Positions 28,912-40,569 of a stretch of 64,000 nucleotides of DNA are shown in pieces. Positions within the stretch are counted from its first letter, which is position 1; the number at the start of each line of letters is the position of its first letter. This DNA is from Yponomeuta sedellus (Eukaryota; Arthropoda; Insecta; Lepidoptera; Yponomeutidae). The notes under the pieces were generated by a model. It worked only from the letters and a program-made list of their open reading frames with translations. It was not told the DNA's origin and ran no database searches. The stretch lies in contig OW203732.1 in NCBI GenBank assembly GCA_934045075.1, positions 3,141,501 through 3,205,500 on the forward strand, written 5' to 3'. Position numbers and translations under genes: made by a program.

Positions 28912-29324
28912 ACTTTTTTACTATGAAACAAACAGTTAAAATTAAAATTTAATTTATCTATTTATCTATAATGTCACTGAACTCCTCGTAAACGACTAGT
29001 CAGATTTGAATTATTTTTTTTGTATGCGTTTCGGTGGCATCCTGGAGGGTTTATGTTCACAAATCATTTATTATTATTCATTCTTTATTTCACAAAACAT
29101 AATTTACAAAAGGTAGGCTTAACGAACAAAAATGGCGTCTCAATATGTTTGTAAGAATGTTTTAGAAATATAATTCTTTAGGTGCACGCTGACTCGTGCA
29201 TAAACTTCTTGTCTGAGCGAAAACATGTAAAAATAAAGAACCCGTATTCAAAATAAAAAATATATATGATTTAACTCTCGTTTTCTTTGTTTTAATATTG
29301 TTCTAAACTTAATGTCAATCCTTT
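28912..29324. other. Unclassified AT-rich sequence
   Basis: No gene. 'cattctttatttcacaaaac' near 29,080 could be a reverse retroposon tail. Confidence 0.4.
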
Positions 29325-29548
29325 GCGTCACTGCTGGGCACGGGTCTCTTCCTACATCACAGGGAGGTTAGACCATACTCCACCGCGCCAAGGCCTGGTT
29401 GGTAGAGGATTGTGAGACAGTGGCAGGCCTTACTTTCAGAAGTTACTGTTATCAAACCCGCACATAAGGCCTCTGACATGGCTTAACGACTGCCATTATA
29501 TGACAGCCGGCAATAACGGCTTAGCGTGCCTTACAAACCACGGAGTAC
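29325..29548 (-). mobile_element. SINE-5S C1, 5'-truncated
   Basis: Reverse 3' end 'cactgctgggcacgggtctc' to the body 'gacagccggcaataacggct'. Head missing. Confidence 0.82.
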
Positions 29549-30098
29549 TACATTTCGAACTCATTTAATAGAAGTAGTTTCAAATCGATAATCAGCAAGT
29601 AGTTTTGAGAAGTTGCATCATTGAAGTAACACAGTATATGAGATAGATACAAAACACACTTCATATCATGGTAATTTCGTTTACCTTTAAAATAAAGGCA
29701 TACTTTTTGACGGTCTTTCGTGCGGCACTCCTCTTCTGAATAACTTCGTATCCTTTAACTGAATACGTGCCTGGATTTTCCCAGATAGAGTATGAATAAT
29801 GAAAGGTGAGGAAAATACTCCAGCGTTTGTCGAGATTTTGCTGAGAAATCCGTTTCGTTTTAAATCCTTCGCGGCAGCGGTGGATTTTTTAAATCGGAGA
29901 GTCTTTTTAATAAAATAAGAGGTCTCGCTAATTGAGACTAGCTACTTTTGACGTCATCGATTTCCAGAGTGGGTCACAATTACATGCAATATTGTATACA
30001 AAATATAACGATGTTAATTTATTTGTTGGGGTTTTTTGATTGATACGAAATAGCTTTGTATTGATTGAAACGTTAGAGTGCAGAAGAAATATTAGTAA
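29549..30098. other. Unclassified sequence
   Basis: No gene or repeat end recognised. Confidence 0.4.
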
Positions 30099-30536
30099 CT
30101 AGCTCGCTCCCCACGACTTCGTTCGTGAAGTCATTTTGATACGTATTTTTTCGGGACAAAAAGTAACCTATCTGCTTTTCTAGACTATAATCTACCTCTG
30201 TGCCAAATTTAATCTCAATTTGTTCAGCTTTTCTGGAGTAACAAATATCTTACATACATACAAACTTTCACATTTGTAATATTAGTGAGACTAGCTGCTG
30301 CCCACGTCTTCATTCACAAAGAAATTTTGAGCACGCGTAGTGGTCAAGCCCATACTCTCTCTCCGAAAGAAAGGCTAATTATTTCACTATAATTATGTTA
30401 TACTATATTAGTTATTTCACTATATTGTTCGGGGATAAAAAGCAGCCTATGTGCTATTTAAGACCATAATCCAATCTATGTGCGTTGAGCCGTTTGTCGC
30501 CGTGATTAAGTAACAAACATCCATTATTCAACACAT
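30099..30536 (+). mobile_element. Q-type repeats, two copies
   Basis: First: 'ctagctcgctccccacgact' to 'caaactttcacatttgtaat' (about 30,099-30,290). Second: 'ctagctgctgcccacgtctt' to 'gtaacaaacatcca' (about 30,291-30,525). Both contain the 'gggataaaaag'/'gggacaaaaag' and 'cctatgtgct' type middle. Confidence 0.72.
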
Positions 30537-30549
30537 TTATGACGTTTTA

Positions 30550-30676
30550 CACCATCTATAAAACATGTCCCAGGCTCTACAGCGTCGGAGTGGTCCCTTC
30601 ACCCATTTAGTGTGAGTGAAGATACCACTGGACGCTGTATAAATCATCTCATTAAGTAGATGCAAAAAGGCCAATA
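30550..30676 (+). mobile_element. SINE-H, 5'-truncated, 13-bp TSD
   Basis: Only the last 127 bp ('caccatctataaaacatgtc' to 'gcaaaaaggccaata'). TSD 'ttatgacgtttta' at 30,537-30,549 and 30,677-30,689. 5' truncation with an intact TSD is the signature of target-primed reverse transcription. Confidence 0.93.
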
Positions 30677-30709
30677 TTATGACGTTTTAGGTCCAGAACG
30701 GAATGCAAA

Positions 30710-30713
<4 letters not shown>

Positions 30714-30760
<47 letters not shown>
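30714..30760. repeat. (AT)n microsatellite
   Basis: About 46 bp of uninterrupted 'at'. Confidence 0.97.
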
Positions 30761-30762
<2 letters not shown>

Positions 30763-30809
30763 CTGCATTTGTATTAATAGGACGGTAAAGTATACCTACA
30801 TTTATCGGA

Positions 30810-31440
30810 TCTAATTGCGATTATTTAAAGTTTCATCATCATCCATTATGTCCCTACTGAGGGGCATGGGTCTCTTCCCTGAGGAAGGTGTAGGCCATAC
30901 TCCACCACGGGGGCCAAGGTTATTTTAGGAGGAGGATTTAATTAATTAGGAGGTTATTTCAACTTTCGACATCAACCCTTGAACGTCCCCACTTCTGGGG
31001 CGCGGGTCTCTTCCTGCATCGCAGCATGGTTAGGCCATACTCCACCACGCGAGCCAAGTCCGGGTTGGTGGAGGATTGTAAGACAGTGGCGAGCCTTACT
31101 GTCAGAAGGTATCAAGCCGCCCATAAGGCCTCTGACATGGCTTAGCGACTGCCATTACATGACAGCCGGCACCAACGGCTTAGCGTGCCTTGCGAAGCAC
31201 TGAAGCGCTCGGAAAAAACGCCACTAGCGGTAGTCACGGGACGGTCACCCATCTTGAACCTGACCGCGCCTGTTGTTGATTAAGTTAAGTGATTGATTGC
31301 AATCACTCGGTTTGGCTAGGCCACGAGCTCTTAAATAAACCTTAAATAACGAGGAGGTTATTTAATGGTAAACTTTTGGCAACTGCAACCTGCCAAAACG
31401 TCGGGAATGAAGGTTTATTTACTAAATAATCGCAATTAGA
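30810..31440. mobile_element. Fold-back MITE split by nested SINE-5S
   Basis: Ends 'tctaattgcgattattta' and 'taaataatcgcaattaga' match the 79-bp MITE at 12,088-12,166. Between them lie a reverse SINE-5S C2 3' end (30,831-30,918) and a near-complete reverse SINE-5S C1 (30,970-31,330). The MITE therefore served as target for at least two insertions. Confidence 0.8.
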
Positions 31441-31850
31441 CCCGTTTGAACTACGCGATTCATAAAAAAATACTATTACTAGCAGAGTAAAATATTTCTT
31501 CAGTGCCCCTGCTAGCAAGTTTCAGGAAATCTTGACGAATCTCCACTAGTGAGTGGGTTTTACCAAAAGTATTCCGGGGAAAAATGTCCTCCAGGACGAG
31601 GAGGGTCGGCTCTCAGTGCGCCCGCACATTCCCTAGATTTATTTCCGGGGACGATTTCGTGGAGCTACGTTTCTCTAAAACCGAAGTGAGCAACATCGCA
31701 TGAACTTTAATTTCGCTACGATACCCATTTTTCTATTGGTGCAGAAATTCATTTTGCGTATCTGACTGTATGCCACAAAAAATATGATATTTCGATAACT
31801 TTTCAACTACTATCAATATCTAAGTATTTAAGATGACACTTTTATTTTAA
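31441..31850. other. Unclassified sequence
   Basis: No gene recognised. Confidence 0.4.
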
Positions 31851-31852
31851 AA

Positions 31853-32266
31853 CCTATTTAGAGGCTAAAAATTCCACCCATGCCGCGGTCCCAGAGGTCG
31901 CGGGTTCGAATCCCGGCATGGGTGGAATTTTTAGCCTCTAAATAGGTTTTTAAATTGTCCTTAGCACGGGTTAGTGCATTAAAAATAAAAATAGTATAAT
32001 CAGGTGGGTACAGCGATATCATTCCGATGTAAAAACCTAACTGCAAAGTAGGTACTCGGGGCTGTAAGTGATGCAATTTACTTTAGCCAGATGTCGCTGC
32101 CTGTACGTAATACAGAGAATAGTTTAAAGAGTTTCGAAATTTCACAGATGCTGGTGAGTCACCCATTAGCTCAATTGGAAAGAGCGCTGGCACGGATAGC
32201 CAGAAGTCGCGGGTTCGAATCCCGGCATGGGTGGAATTTTTAGCCTCTAAATAGGTTTTTAAAACT
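31853..32266 (+). mobile_element. SINE-T, composite of about 1.3 units
   Basis: An inverted 40-bp end ('acctatttagaggctaaaaa') faces a partial tRNA-like end and tail, which runs without a break into a full unit ending with a second cloverleaf (about 32,157-32,232) and tail. The first cloverleaf keeps only its 3' half. Confidence 0.88.
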
Positions 32267-32269
32267 TTT

Positions 32270-33030
32270 ATTTTTATATTTATTTATACTGTTCATATTG
32301 TCCCTTTAAATGCACCACGACACGCACGCCGTAGTATCATTATCGGTTACCACGGGCACTGACTGAAAATCCGCGCTGAGTGCTCACTCCCTCAGCACAA
32401 CACTGAGTCAGCTGCCTTTTGTGGCAATTTTGACACACCACAGGCTAAGTCTAGGTTTTTTCCTTTTTTTGTTTATTTCTGTAGTGCTCATATTATGTCA
32501 AGTATCTGTTTATTTTTTTTTCTGCCATATGTCTTGTTATTATAATAAATGTCTTTATATTTCAAGTTTTACGTTTCTGCACAATTTTTACATGATGTAT
32601 GAAAATATTTATGTCTGAAATAATTATTATATGTAATTGGTGCACTTACTAGTAAGAATACTATTGCAAGAATATTGTCAATGTCACGTATGTAGACTGT
32701 TTATGTTCCTAATAAATAAAACAATAAATGTATAAGGGAGCCCATTACTGCATGTAGCTCCAGGGCACAATAGAGCCGTCTTTTTCATGCCTACGCCAGC
32801 CAACATAGTGTTTTACCTACTATAATATTATGCGGGAGTTATTCAAATAACACGATTCTGTCCGTAATTAGATTAGGTGAATATAACATAACCTCACGCC
32901 TGTATCTCAGAAGGGCAGGCAAAGACCAGGGACTGCTATTTGCCTCGATCCTGACAGAATACCTGCGCTTTCCGGGCACATTTTGGCCTTCCCTTTGCTA
33001 ATACTTCATAGAATATACAATTATACATAT
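32270..33030. other. AT-rich, with a short lepidopteran repeat near 32.9 kb
   Basis: 32,890-33,000 holds 'acctcacgcctgtatctcag' and 'agggcaggcaaagacc'; the reverse complement of the same repeat is at 44,695-44,765. The remainder has no gene. Confidence 0.5.
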
Positions 33031-33033
33031 ATC

Positions 33034-33230
33034 TCTTTACACTATTCTCCGTATTACGTACAGGCAGCGTACGTAATACAGAGAATAGTGTAAAGCAGTT
33101 CGAAATTTCACTGATGCCGGTGAGTCACCCATTAGCTCAGTTGGAAAGAGCGCTGGCACGGATAGCCAGAGGTTGCGGGTTCGAATCCCGGCATGGGTGG
33201 AATTTTTAGCCTCTAAATAGGTTTTTAAAA
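33034..33230 (+). mobile_element. SINE-T with 27-bp inverted start
   Basis: 'tttacactattctccgtatt' is answered by 'aatacagagaatagtgtaaa' seven bases later; then cloverleaf and tail 'ctctaaataggtttttaaaa'. Confidence 0.87.
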
Positions 33231-33765
33231 ATATATACACTAGTTACATAAATACTTATATGTAACATAACAACATAACATTTACATTCAAGCACATACA
33301 TTGTAATACATATTATGCCTCATATATATACACGACAGAGCTAAGTAAACATTCCGCATTCGCACATAGATGTATGCATGAAAAGTTGCATAATCAAGGC
33401 GCAGGTGGGATGCGACTGTAAGCACCCTATGAACTAGGACATATTTACTACATGATCCAGTCGTATAAGCGTGTTTTCTTGCTGTAAAAGGAAAGTAATC
33501 CAACTATAAACTATTTAAATTAGACTACAAATTCCAAACGAGTCCCAAACTTTGGCAAACTAAGCAAGCGTCTCAAATAGTTCCGCATACGGAGATTCTC
33601 CTTTACACAACTTCGACGTTTCAATATTTTACGACGTCAAACTTCTTTTAAAGTACAAAGCTCATTCGCTTGAGAATGTAGTCTGACTCAGAGTGTACCA
33701 TAGACCCTTACTTCGAATATTGTAAAAGATAAGGTTGTTCAAACAACGTGACATCAAAATCGATT
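33231..33765. other. Unclassified sequence
   Basis: Nothing recognised. Confidence 0.35.
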
Positions 33766-34326
33766 ATACTATTTTTATTTATAATGCACTAACCCGTGGT
33801 AAGGACAATTTTAAAAACCTATTTAGAGGCTTAAAATTCCACTCATGCCGGGATTCGAACCCGCAACCTCTGGCTATCCGTGCCAGCGCTCTATCCAACT
33901 GAGCTAATGGGCGACTCACCGACATCAGTGAAATTTCGAACCTTTTTACACTATTCTCTGTATTACGTAGAGGCAGCGACATCTGGCGGTGGAATTTTTA
34001 ACCTCTAAATAGGTTTATGAAATTGTCCTTAGCACGGGTTAGTGCATTAAAAATAAAAATAGTATAATCATGAGGGTACAGCGATGTCATTCCGATGTAA
34101 AACCTAACTGCAAAGTAGGTAGTCGGGGCTGTAAGTGATACAATCTACTTCAGCCAGATGTCGCTGCCTGTACGTAATACAGAGAATAGTGTAAAGAGGT
34201 TTGAAATTTCACTGATGCTGGTGAGTCGCCCATTAGCTCAGTTGGATAGAGCGCTGGCACGGATAGCCAGAGGTCGCGGGTTCGAATCCCGGCATGGGTG
34301 GAATTTTTAGCCTCTAAATAGGTTTT
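33766..34326. mobile_element. SINE-T head-to-head pair
   Basis: A reverse unit (33,766-33,985: reverse tail, cloverleaf, body up to 'gcagcgacatctggc') is fused to a forward unit (33,986-34,326: tail fragment, body, cloverleaf, tail). Both cloverleaves keep A and B boxes. Confidence 0.87.
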
Positions 34327-34339
34327 TTATCAAAATCGA

Positions 34340-34545
34340 TATGTCCCCACTGCTGCATTGCAGGAAGGCCTTACTCCACCACGGGTTGGTGGAGGATTGT
34401 AAGACAGTGGCGGGCCTTGTTTTCAAGCTACCCTAAGGCCTCCGACTTGGCTTAACGACTGCCATTACATGAGCGCCACCACCAACGGCTTAACGCAAAG
34501 CGCTTGAAAAAATAGCCACTAGCGGTAGTCACGGGACATAAAAGG
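34340..34545 (-). mobile_element. SINE-5S C1, internally deleted
   Basis: Reverse 3' end 'atgtccccactgctgcattg', body 'ggcttaacgactgccattac', ending 'ccactagcggtagtcacggg'. Head absent. Confidence 0.8.
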
Positions 34546-35264
34546 ATATTTAATATAATACACAGATATTTCTTAACCAAAGAGTCAAGCGGTGGCCTTG
34601 TCACTAATAGTGATCGCTTTCAGGCAATCTTTGAATGGACTGGACTAATACATTGGAGAAGGTGGACAATAGATGTACCCTTAGTCGAACTGGTTTAATT
34701 TATTAGTTATTAAATCAAATCAAATCAAATCAAATCGTTTATTTTGACAAAAAGTAACATGACATACTGTTACAGAGTATACATATAAATAAATTACATG
34801 TTTTACTAAGTAATACAACTTCTGAATCACATGACCTATTTAGTTCTGGTATTGTTGTTGTCAAATGACTTATTATACATATCTTTTGTCATGGGGTACT
34901 TTAAGATTTATAAATATTTGCAACGGTAACTTGGTAACAGTCGAAGATTACCACTACCCTCCGCACTAGTTAGAAACTGTATTGCGGCAGAGTAGGTTCG
35001 TCATCAACGTGACCAGTTTAGATTGCTACATATAGTGTGGTTAATCTTACGTTGTCTAGGTTCAAACAACAATGGACAGTATTGAGTGATAAAAGAAATG
35101 TTGACCACTTTATGATGAGCCGTAACGGTTAGTTAATAGTAAGGTAACAGAGTTCATGATCTTATGGTTATTTGCATGTAACATGTCTTGCGGGGTGTTC
35201 ACTGGTCCTTCCAACAGATGGTCTGACGATCTAAGAATCAATTATGTAACTAAAGCTTAAAAAA
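34546..35264. other. LINE-like tails and unclassified sequence
   Basis: 34,590-34,650 resembles the LINE-U 3' end; 34,712-34,745 is an '(AATCA)n' run followed by 'gtttattttgacaaa', a reverse retroposon tail. The rest has no gene. Confidence 0.45.
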
Positions 35265-35395
35265 GGGAAAATCAACGTCACTCAACCGAGTCGGGTTGAA
35301 TGGCGTTGATTTTTCCTTTTATTAAGCTAGTCCAACTGTCAAATGCATACATATTTTGACACTTTGGAATCGTCTAAATGCTTAACTGTGTGATT
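35265..35395 (-). mobile_element. LINE 3' UTR, paralogue of 22,510-22,890
   Basis: The minus strand reads 'gcatttagacgattccaaag' and 'atgtatgcatttgacagttg', then 'aatcaacgccattcaacccg'. It matches the sequence after the LINE stop at 22,536 and supplies the empty site for that SINE-R. Confidence 0.75.
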
Positions 35396-35613
35396 TTGTA
35401 TATCCTTTAAAAATAATAAGAATTGGAACGACTTCAGATGTTGTTTTATTTGTAGATAGATATTTTATATTAAAACAGAAAAACTGGATAAAAACGGATA
35501 AGCAGGTAAGATAGTCGGATCTGGTCGAAGGGTAAAGTAGTAGTGATGAAAAATGAGGGAAATCGAAAAACGTGTGACGTAATTTAAATAACATATTTTA
35601 AACTTTCGCGACT

Positions 35614-35714
35614 TGTACACATAGTCTTCTCGTGACGATGACTGTAACGTCGTCGAAGCGTCGAGGTAAAATAGCAACAAATTACTACGCGATTAAGCCC
35701 CGAAAATATTCTAT
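35614..35714 (-). mobile_element. Penelope-arm fragment
   Basis: 'agtcttctcgtgacgatgac', 'cgtcgaggtaaaatagcaac' and 'gattaagccccgaaaatatt'. Confidence 0.8.
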
Positions 35715-35989
35715 GTAATTTAAATATTTGAAAATGATAGATAGAAAAAGAAATAAAAATGGTGAGGTTTGCACCGTTACAACTGGATAGAATGGAAAAT
35801 TATGTAAGACAATGGCTGGTTACGGATGAGGGGAGTCGATAAACCTAGAGTCTAATACTTGCATAGTTTTCCATTAGAATGAAATGAGCACGACAATTGT
35901 TGATATTTGCCTCGATCTGGTAGTCTACACAATAATAGCAGTACAATGTAAATCCAGGGGTATAACCCGCGCAAATTAAATAAGCATCT

Positions 35990-36410
35990 CTCGCGAAGAA
36001 GAGCGAATCGCGCGAGGCGCCGAGTTAAGTAGCACGGGTCATTGCAATGCGATTGGTTACTACACTACCGATAGTGTGAATGAAACATGCGCGCGGGGCG
36101 CCTGCTCAGCGTGTCGCGAGCTAAGACCAACCTGCTGGCCGAGGCGCCGCTCACTAGAGCTATAAAAATCCTTAACCAGGCTGCAGAAAATATCGATATA
36201 TTTATTTGCTCTTTGGGTGAATGCACAGAAGAAATTAAAAAAAATCTGTGTTGTTAGTTTGTTAAAATTAAATATTTACTTAGGCTAGTAATGTTAATTG
36301 TGTGGAATTTATAGTTTATTACAGTCTAAACATTTAAATGTTCAACTAATAAGTTAACACTGTAAGGTTGGGCAATTTAATAAAGAAAATTAAAAAAAAA
36401 TTACCGGACT
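35990..36410 (+). promoter_or_regulatory. Candidate promoter-to-polyA unit, GC-rich start
   Basis: A CG-rich stretch (36,003-36,165: 'cgaatcgcgcgaggcgccga', 'gcgcgcggggcgcctgctca') contains a CCAAT-type 'gcgattggtt' and is followed by a TATA-like 'ctataaaaatcc' at about 36,170. About 200 bp downstream is 'aataaagaaaattaaaaaaa'. It could be an LTR or a small transcription unit. No protein is encoded; no terminal repeats or TSD found. Confidence 0.35.
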
Positions 36411-36419
36411 AGTATGACT

Positions 36420-36877
36420 CTATTGAACAATTATGCATTTTGGAGACTCGCCCCCCGGGAAGCTAGGAGGTTTACTAAAACTATAAGAGAGGCCTATTTT
36501 CTGCAGTGGGACTCAAAATAATGGCTGATGATGACATGCCTTGCACACCACTCTGCGTTGAACTACTCGCAACTACATCTGAAGTTATTCCACGTTATTC
36601 CCGACATAAACCATATCTCAAGTGGCGCACATTTAAAAATCTCTCGCCTGTTCGCGGGAACACTTTACATAAAGGCACTTCTCCACTTGTGTCATATGAA
36701 ACTTATTACTTAAGCTGTCTGGAGGATGTCACTTTTGGTTGTAAGACGGTACTCTGGACTTTCGAATAGACGGCAATGTATGTTTGGCTCTTGCAAGCCA
36801 GAGCAAGTAAATTTTTAATTTTACTCTTAGGTTTCTTATCACTTAAACTGTCACTGTGTTATGTACTTATGACATAG
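36420..36877 (+). other. Probable LINE 3' end, then unclassified
   Basis: Near 36,488-36,520 the frame reads REAYFLQWDSK-stop followed by GATGATGA, the ending of many LINE RT proteins. The 87-codon open frame that starts within it has no recognised domain and I do not call it a gene. Confidence 0.5.
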
Positions 36878-37308
36878 TAGAACCGAGTGATTGCAATCAA
36901 TCACTTGAGGTAAGCAACAACAGGCGCGGTCAGGTTCAGAATGGGTCACCGTCTCGTTACTACCGCTAGTGGCATTTTTCCGAGCGCTTCCGTGCTTCGC
37001 AAGGCACGTTAAGCCGTTGATGCCGGCTGTCATGTAGTGGCAGTCGCTAAGCCATGTCAAAGACCTTAAGGGTGGCTTGATAACTTCCGGCTGTAAGGCC
37101 CGCCACGCGGGCCTAACTGTCAGAAGTTATCAAGCCACCCCTCATGGCCTAACGACTGCCATTACATGACAGCCGGCACCAATGGCTTAGCGTGCCTTGC
37201 GAAGCACGGAAGCGCTCAGAAAAATGCCACTAGTGGTAGTCACGGGACGGTCACCCATCCTGCACCTTACCGCGCCTGTTGTTGCTTACCTCAAGTGATT
37301 GATTCCAA
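36878..37308. mobile_element. Two SINE-5S C1 copies tail to tail
   Basis: Forward copy 36,878-37,104: head 'gaggtaagcaacaacaggcg', 'ggtcaggttcagaatgggtc', body to 'gtaaggcccgcca'. Reverse copy 37,105-37,308: 'gggcctaactgtcagaagtt' to head 'caggcgcggtaaggtgcagg' (minus). Both lack their 3' ends and form a long imperfect fold-back. Confidence 0.85.
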
Positions 37309-37711
37309 TTATGATTCCTTTTATGACCACGCCTGTTAGCGCTATCTATGAATAAAGCTTTGTGAATCTGTACTAAAAACGGCTCATTGTCATAGTAAAA
37401 CATGAATTTTTGCTCTATGAAATAGGACCCAGACAACAGACATCAAAAGAAAGAAAAATACCCAGACTGAGCAGATTTGTGAACTGAACAATCTGAGCAT
37501 CCTTCCCTTTAAAAATAATATGATAACAAAACGTTTGTCGTTCAATCCATCTCAAAGGGTCTTGCCTGTGCAAATGTTTGGATAATACCGTTAGAATCTC
37601 TCGAAGAAAAATCTGTTTTTAGGAATGTCAACACCCTTAAGCCTTCTTTGTACAATCTAACTACCTAGTAAGCTCTGTTGGTGTTTTGAATTAACGTGGC
37701 GTAAAGTTACA
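37309..37711. other. Unclassified sequence
   Basis: No gene or repeat recognised. Confidence 0.35.
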
Positions 37712-38232
37712 TTGATATCAACCTTTATACGTCCCCACGGTAGAGGCACGGTCTCTTCCTGCATCGCAGGTAGGTTAGGCCATACTTCACCACGGGGGCC
37801 AAGTCCGGGTTGGTGGAGGATTGTAAGACAGTGGCGGGCCTTACTGTCAGAAGTCATCAAGCCGCCCATAAGGCCTCTGACATGACATTAATGACTGTCA
37901 TTATATGACAGTCATTAATGTCATGTCCAACGGCTTAGCCTGCCTTGCGAAGCACGGAAGCGCTCGGAAAAATGCCACTAGCGGTAGTCACGGGACGGTC
38001 ACCCATCCTGCACCTGACCGCGCCTGTTTTTGCTTAACTCAAGTGAACGACAGCCGTCTATCGATGGCAGCCGGCACCTGCTGCTTAACGTGCCTTGCGA
38101 TGCACGGAACCGCTCGTAACAATGCCACTAGCGTTAGTCATAGACGGTTTACCCATTATGCACTGAACGCGCCCTGTGTTGCTTAATATTCGTGATCGTT
38201 AAAGATCAATCAGGTAGCTAGGGCTACGAGCG
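37712..38232 (-). mobile_element. SINE-5S C1 fused to a C2 fragment
   Basis: 37,712-38,045 is a reverse C1 with 3' end 'caacctttatacgtccccac' and head 'gcaaaaacaggcgcggtcag' (minus). 38,046-38,232 is a reverse C2 5' part with 'acagggcgcgttcagtgcat'. A perfect inverted pair ('gacattaatgactgtcat' / 'atgacagtcattaatgtc') sits at 37,883-37,925. Confidence 0.85.
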
Positions 38233-38294
38233 ACTCTGAAACACATGATAGGTTTACAAACTGATTAATACAGAGCCCTTAAGCACCATTTTAA

Positions 38295-38407
38295 ATTTTG
38301 CTTTTTACCCGACTGCAGCGAAGCCCAAAAGGAGGGTAATGTGTTTAGTGCGTATGTATTTACCCGACTGCAGCGAAGCCCAAAAGGAGGGTAATGTGTT
38401 TAGTGCG

Positions 38408-38438
<31 letters not shown>

Positions 38439-38445
38439 GTATGTC
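38295..38445 (+). repeat. 53-bp direct duplication plus (TATG)n
   Basis: 'acccgactgcagcgaagccc' to 'gtgtttagtgcgtatgtat' occurs twice (38,306 and 38,360), the second followed by (GTAT)n. This opening is a common lepidopteran repeat; element class uncertain. Confidence 0.8.
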
Positions 38446-38514
38446 CGATTCTATGTTCCCTCATAACTCCTTAACCAATGGTCAGATTTTGTTAAACAAG
38501 GTATCATTCGATTC

Positions 38515-39120
38515 GGCATCCTTGCGCGGGTGTCATAGGCTATATAAAATCATAATTATGCGATCAGAACTGTGACGAAAAATAAAATTCGTTAAGAAGA
38601 TTCGTTAAAGTACAGCTAGGAGCCACTAGATGGCGCTGTTATATTTAGTTTATTGAATTCGAATACTAATTTTATTGAACTACCCCTAACAGGTGTGAAA
38701 TATTTAAAACAGAATTTTGCGGATGACGTAGGTTACATAAAATCATCATTAATAGAGAACCAACGGAACAAAAAATAACATTTACTTCTAAGCAATTAAA
38801 GTACCACTTTTAGCCACTTGATGGCGCTGCTATATTTTATTTATTCTAATACATGTGTATACATAATTTCGGCTTTGGTCTACATGTAAACAAACCATTT
38901 ATAGAATCGGTACAAATGCGGAAAGAAATAATTCCTATAAAGTGGTTTGATCCTTCTAGATCATTCATTTAATTAAAAAATATAATTTTGTTTAACTACG
39001 CCTAACACGTGCAAAGTATTTAAAAGAGAATTTTGCGGGTGTCGTTGATTAACATAAAATCAGCATTAATAGAGAACAAACGCAACACAAATAATATTCA
39101 CTTCTAAGTAATTAAAGTAC
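38515..39120 (+). repeat. Diverged ~250-300-bp repeat, three copies
   Basis: Each copy has 'ttttgcgggtgtcgt'-like sequence, 'acataaaatcatcattaata', 'taattaaagtaccactttta' and 'gccactagatggcgctgtta', with joining 'gaactacccctaacaggtgt'. Copies start near 38,515, 38,715 and 39,035. The third is cut by a solo LTR, after which its sequence resumes at 39,460. Confidence 0.8.
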
Positions 39121-39459
39121 TGTAGCATTAGTTCCTCTACCCAACCACAGATGGCGCTGTTTGTGTTCTAAATTGCGGTATGGTTTTGTCCGAAGGCCCT
39201 ACATAATGTTAAACAAAATTGGATAGTATTGAACACTCGACCAATCACTTCGACCAATGCTGACTTGACTGTCCACTAATAATTGGCAGGACTAGTGACG
39301 TAGGTAATATAACTCGCTTTGCGCTGTGGTGCGAGTAGTTCAGTTACTAATCCGTAATCCTTAGTAAGTTTCATATTGCTTCAATAAATAGATCCCTAAG
39401 TACGTGCTGTCGTGCTGAAACAACGTTTCTCTTCTTGTCTGCTGAAACCCTGTCCTACA
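39121..39459 (+). mobile_element. Solo LTR, 339 bp, 4-bp TSD
   Basis: Begins TGTAG and ends CTACA. TSD 'gtac' at 39,117-39,120 and 39,460-39,463; joining the flanks restores 'attaaagtaccacttttagcc', which is present uninterrupted in the neighbouring repeat copy. Internal signals are in order: TATA-like 'aatataact' near 39,305, initiator-like 'tcagtt' at 39,340, AATAAA at 39,383-39,388. Structure fits a Gypsy-type LTR left by recombination; no internal coding region remains. Confidence 0.92.
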
Positions 39460-39577
39460 GTACCACTTTTAGCCACTAGACGTATTTCTTTCTACGCCAT
39501 TCGTTTATCTCATTAATTTAAGAAATATCAACCTCATAGGGGGTAATAATACATTACTGCAGAGGCCGAGAAGTAAG

Positions 39578-39648
39578 GGATTGCTGGACGAGTTTGGATT
39601 AGACGGCCGAGTCGTAGACGAGGCCGTCTAGAACGAGTCCTGCAATCC
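39578..39648. repeat. Nested hairpin, gccgag-rich
   Basis: Outer arms 'ggattgctggac' / 'gtcctgcaatcc', inner 'agacggcc' / 'ggccgtct'. 'ggccgag' also flanks both sides (39,563 and 39,656), suggesting a DNA-transposon end or fold-back. Confidence 0.75.
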
Positions 39649-39649
39649 T

Positions 39650-40539
39650 TGTTCCGGCCGAGGATTGTATAATGCTTTTCTCTAACGATGCGAGGAAATA
39701 TTAATATTAAAATAATTACTAGGTAATTAAGAAATAATAGTTTAGTTTGCCGCCTTTTTTATGTTTTAAATACACTAACATATTTGAGCACCATGTTTAA
39801 CCGCACAAAAACCAATACCATAGATTGTTTTTTTTTTTTAATCTTGCAAGTATGCTTACATAACTTAGTAGGTGGTTGGCTGTATGTAATTTTTCCTTGG
39901 TCAGTTTAATTTTAGTAAGTAAATTTAAAAAGTTAGAGCAGCGGACGGTAAAAGATTTTCATACTTACTTTACTGGCTTAGGCCAGTAAAGTGAGGCGGG
40001 AGCCATAAAAGAGAAACTTTGTGGCTTTATTTCATGGTAATAACACAAACATTTCCGAGCATGTTTGAGAAAAAATAATTAATTTCTTAGCACTGATATT
40101 AATTTCCTACTGACACTTAGACCAAAACTAACTGAACAAAATATATAAAGTGCATGTAACTCCTTTTCCCCTGTGCGATCATAGTCAGACAAGCTGGGTT
40201 CAAAGAAGAAACAATAAATGATAAAAAAATATTTGAACGCTCTCACTGGTAACCGAAGATGGATCCTCCGTGACCTCGTATCGTAGGACCCATGAAATTT
40301 TAAAAAATTCTAGCTCTATTCATCTTAACGAATTTTATCTCGTTTCCTCCGAAAATAAGATTATGATTTTGTGTTAGGTTTCCTGTTCACTTGAGACCAA
40401 AGATTGCTTATCTACACCTAAATATTCAGTACCTAAAATTTTTCAATGCTTTAGGGGGCCACCTCAAGATGAATTTGTTATAGTTTCATTTTAATACCGG
40501 TAATATTTTGGCATTCAGAAAACCAAGATTTTGTATGTC
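39650..40539. other. Unclassified, AT-rich
   Basis: Includes a short palindrome 'tttactggcttaggccagta' at 39,969. No gene. Confidence 0.4.
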
Positions 40540-40569
40540 TCCACGCCCATGCCACAACTCTAAATAACT

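Noticed and set aside
36506..36769. 87-codon open frame as a host gene
   Set aside because: It begins inside a LINE 3' end, shows no domain and overlaps another open frame.
38400..38445. CRISPR-like or spacer array
   Set aside because: Only a simple TATG microsatellite; no repeats with unique spacers anywhere in the window.
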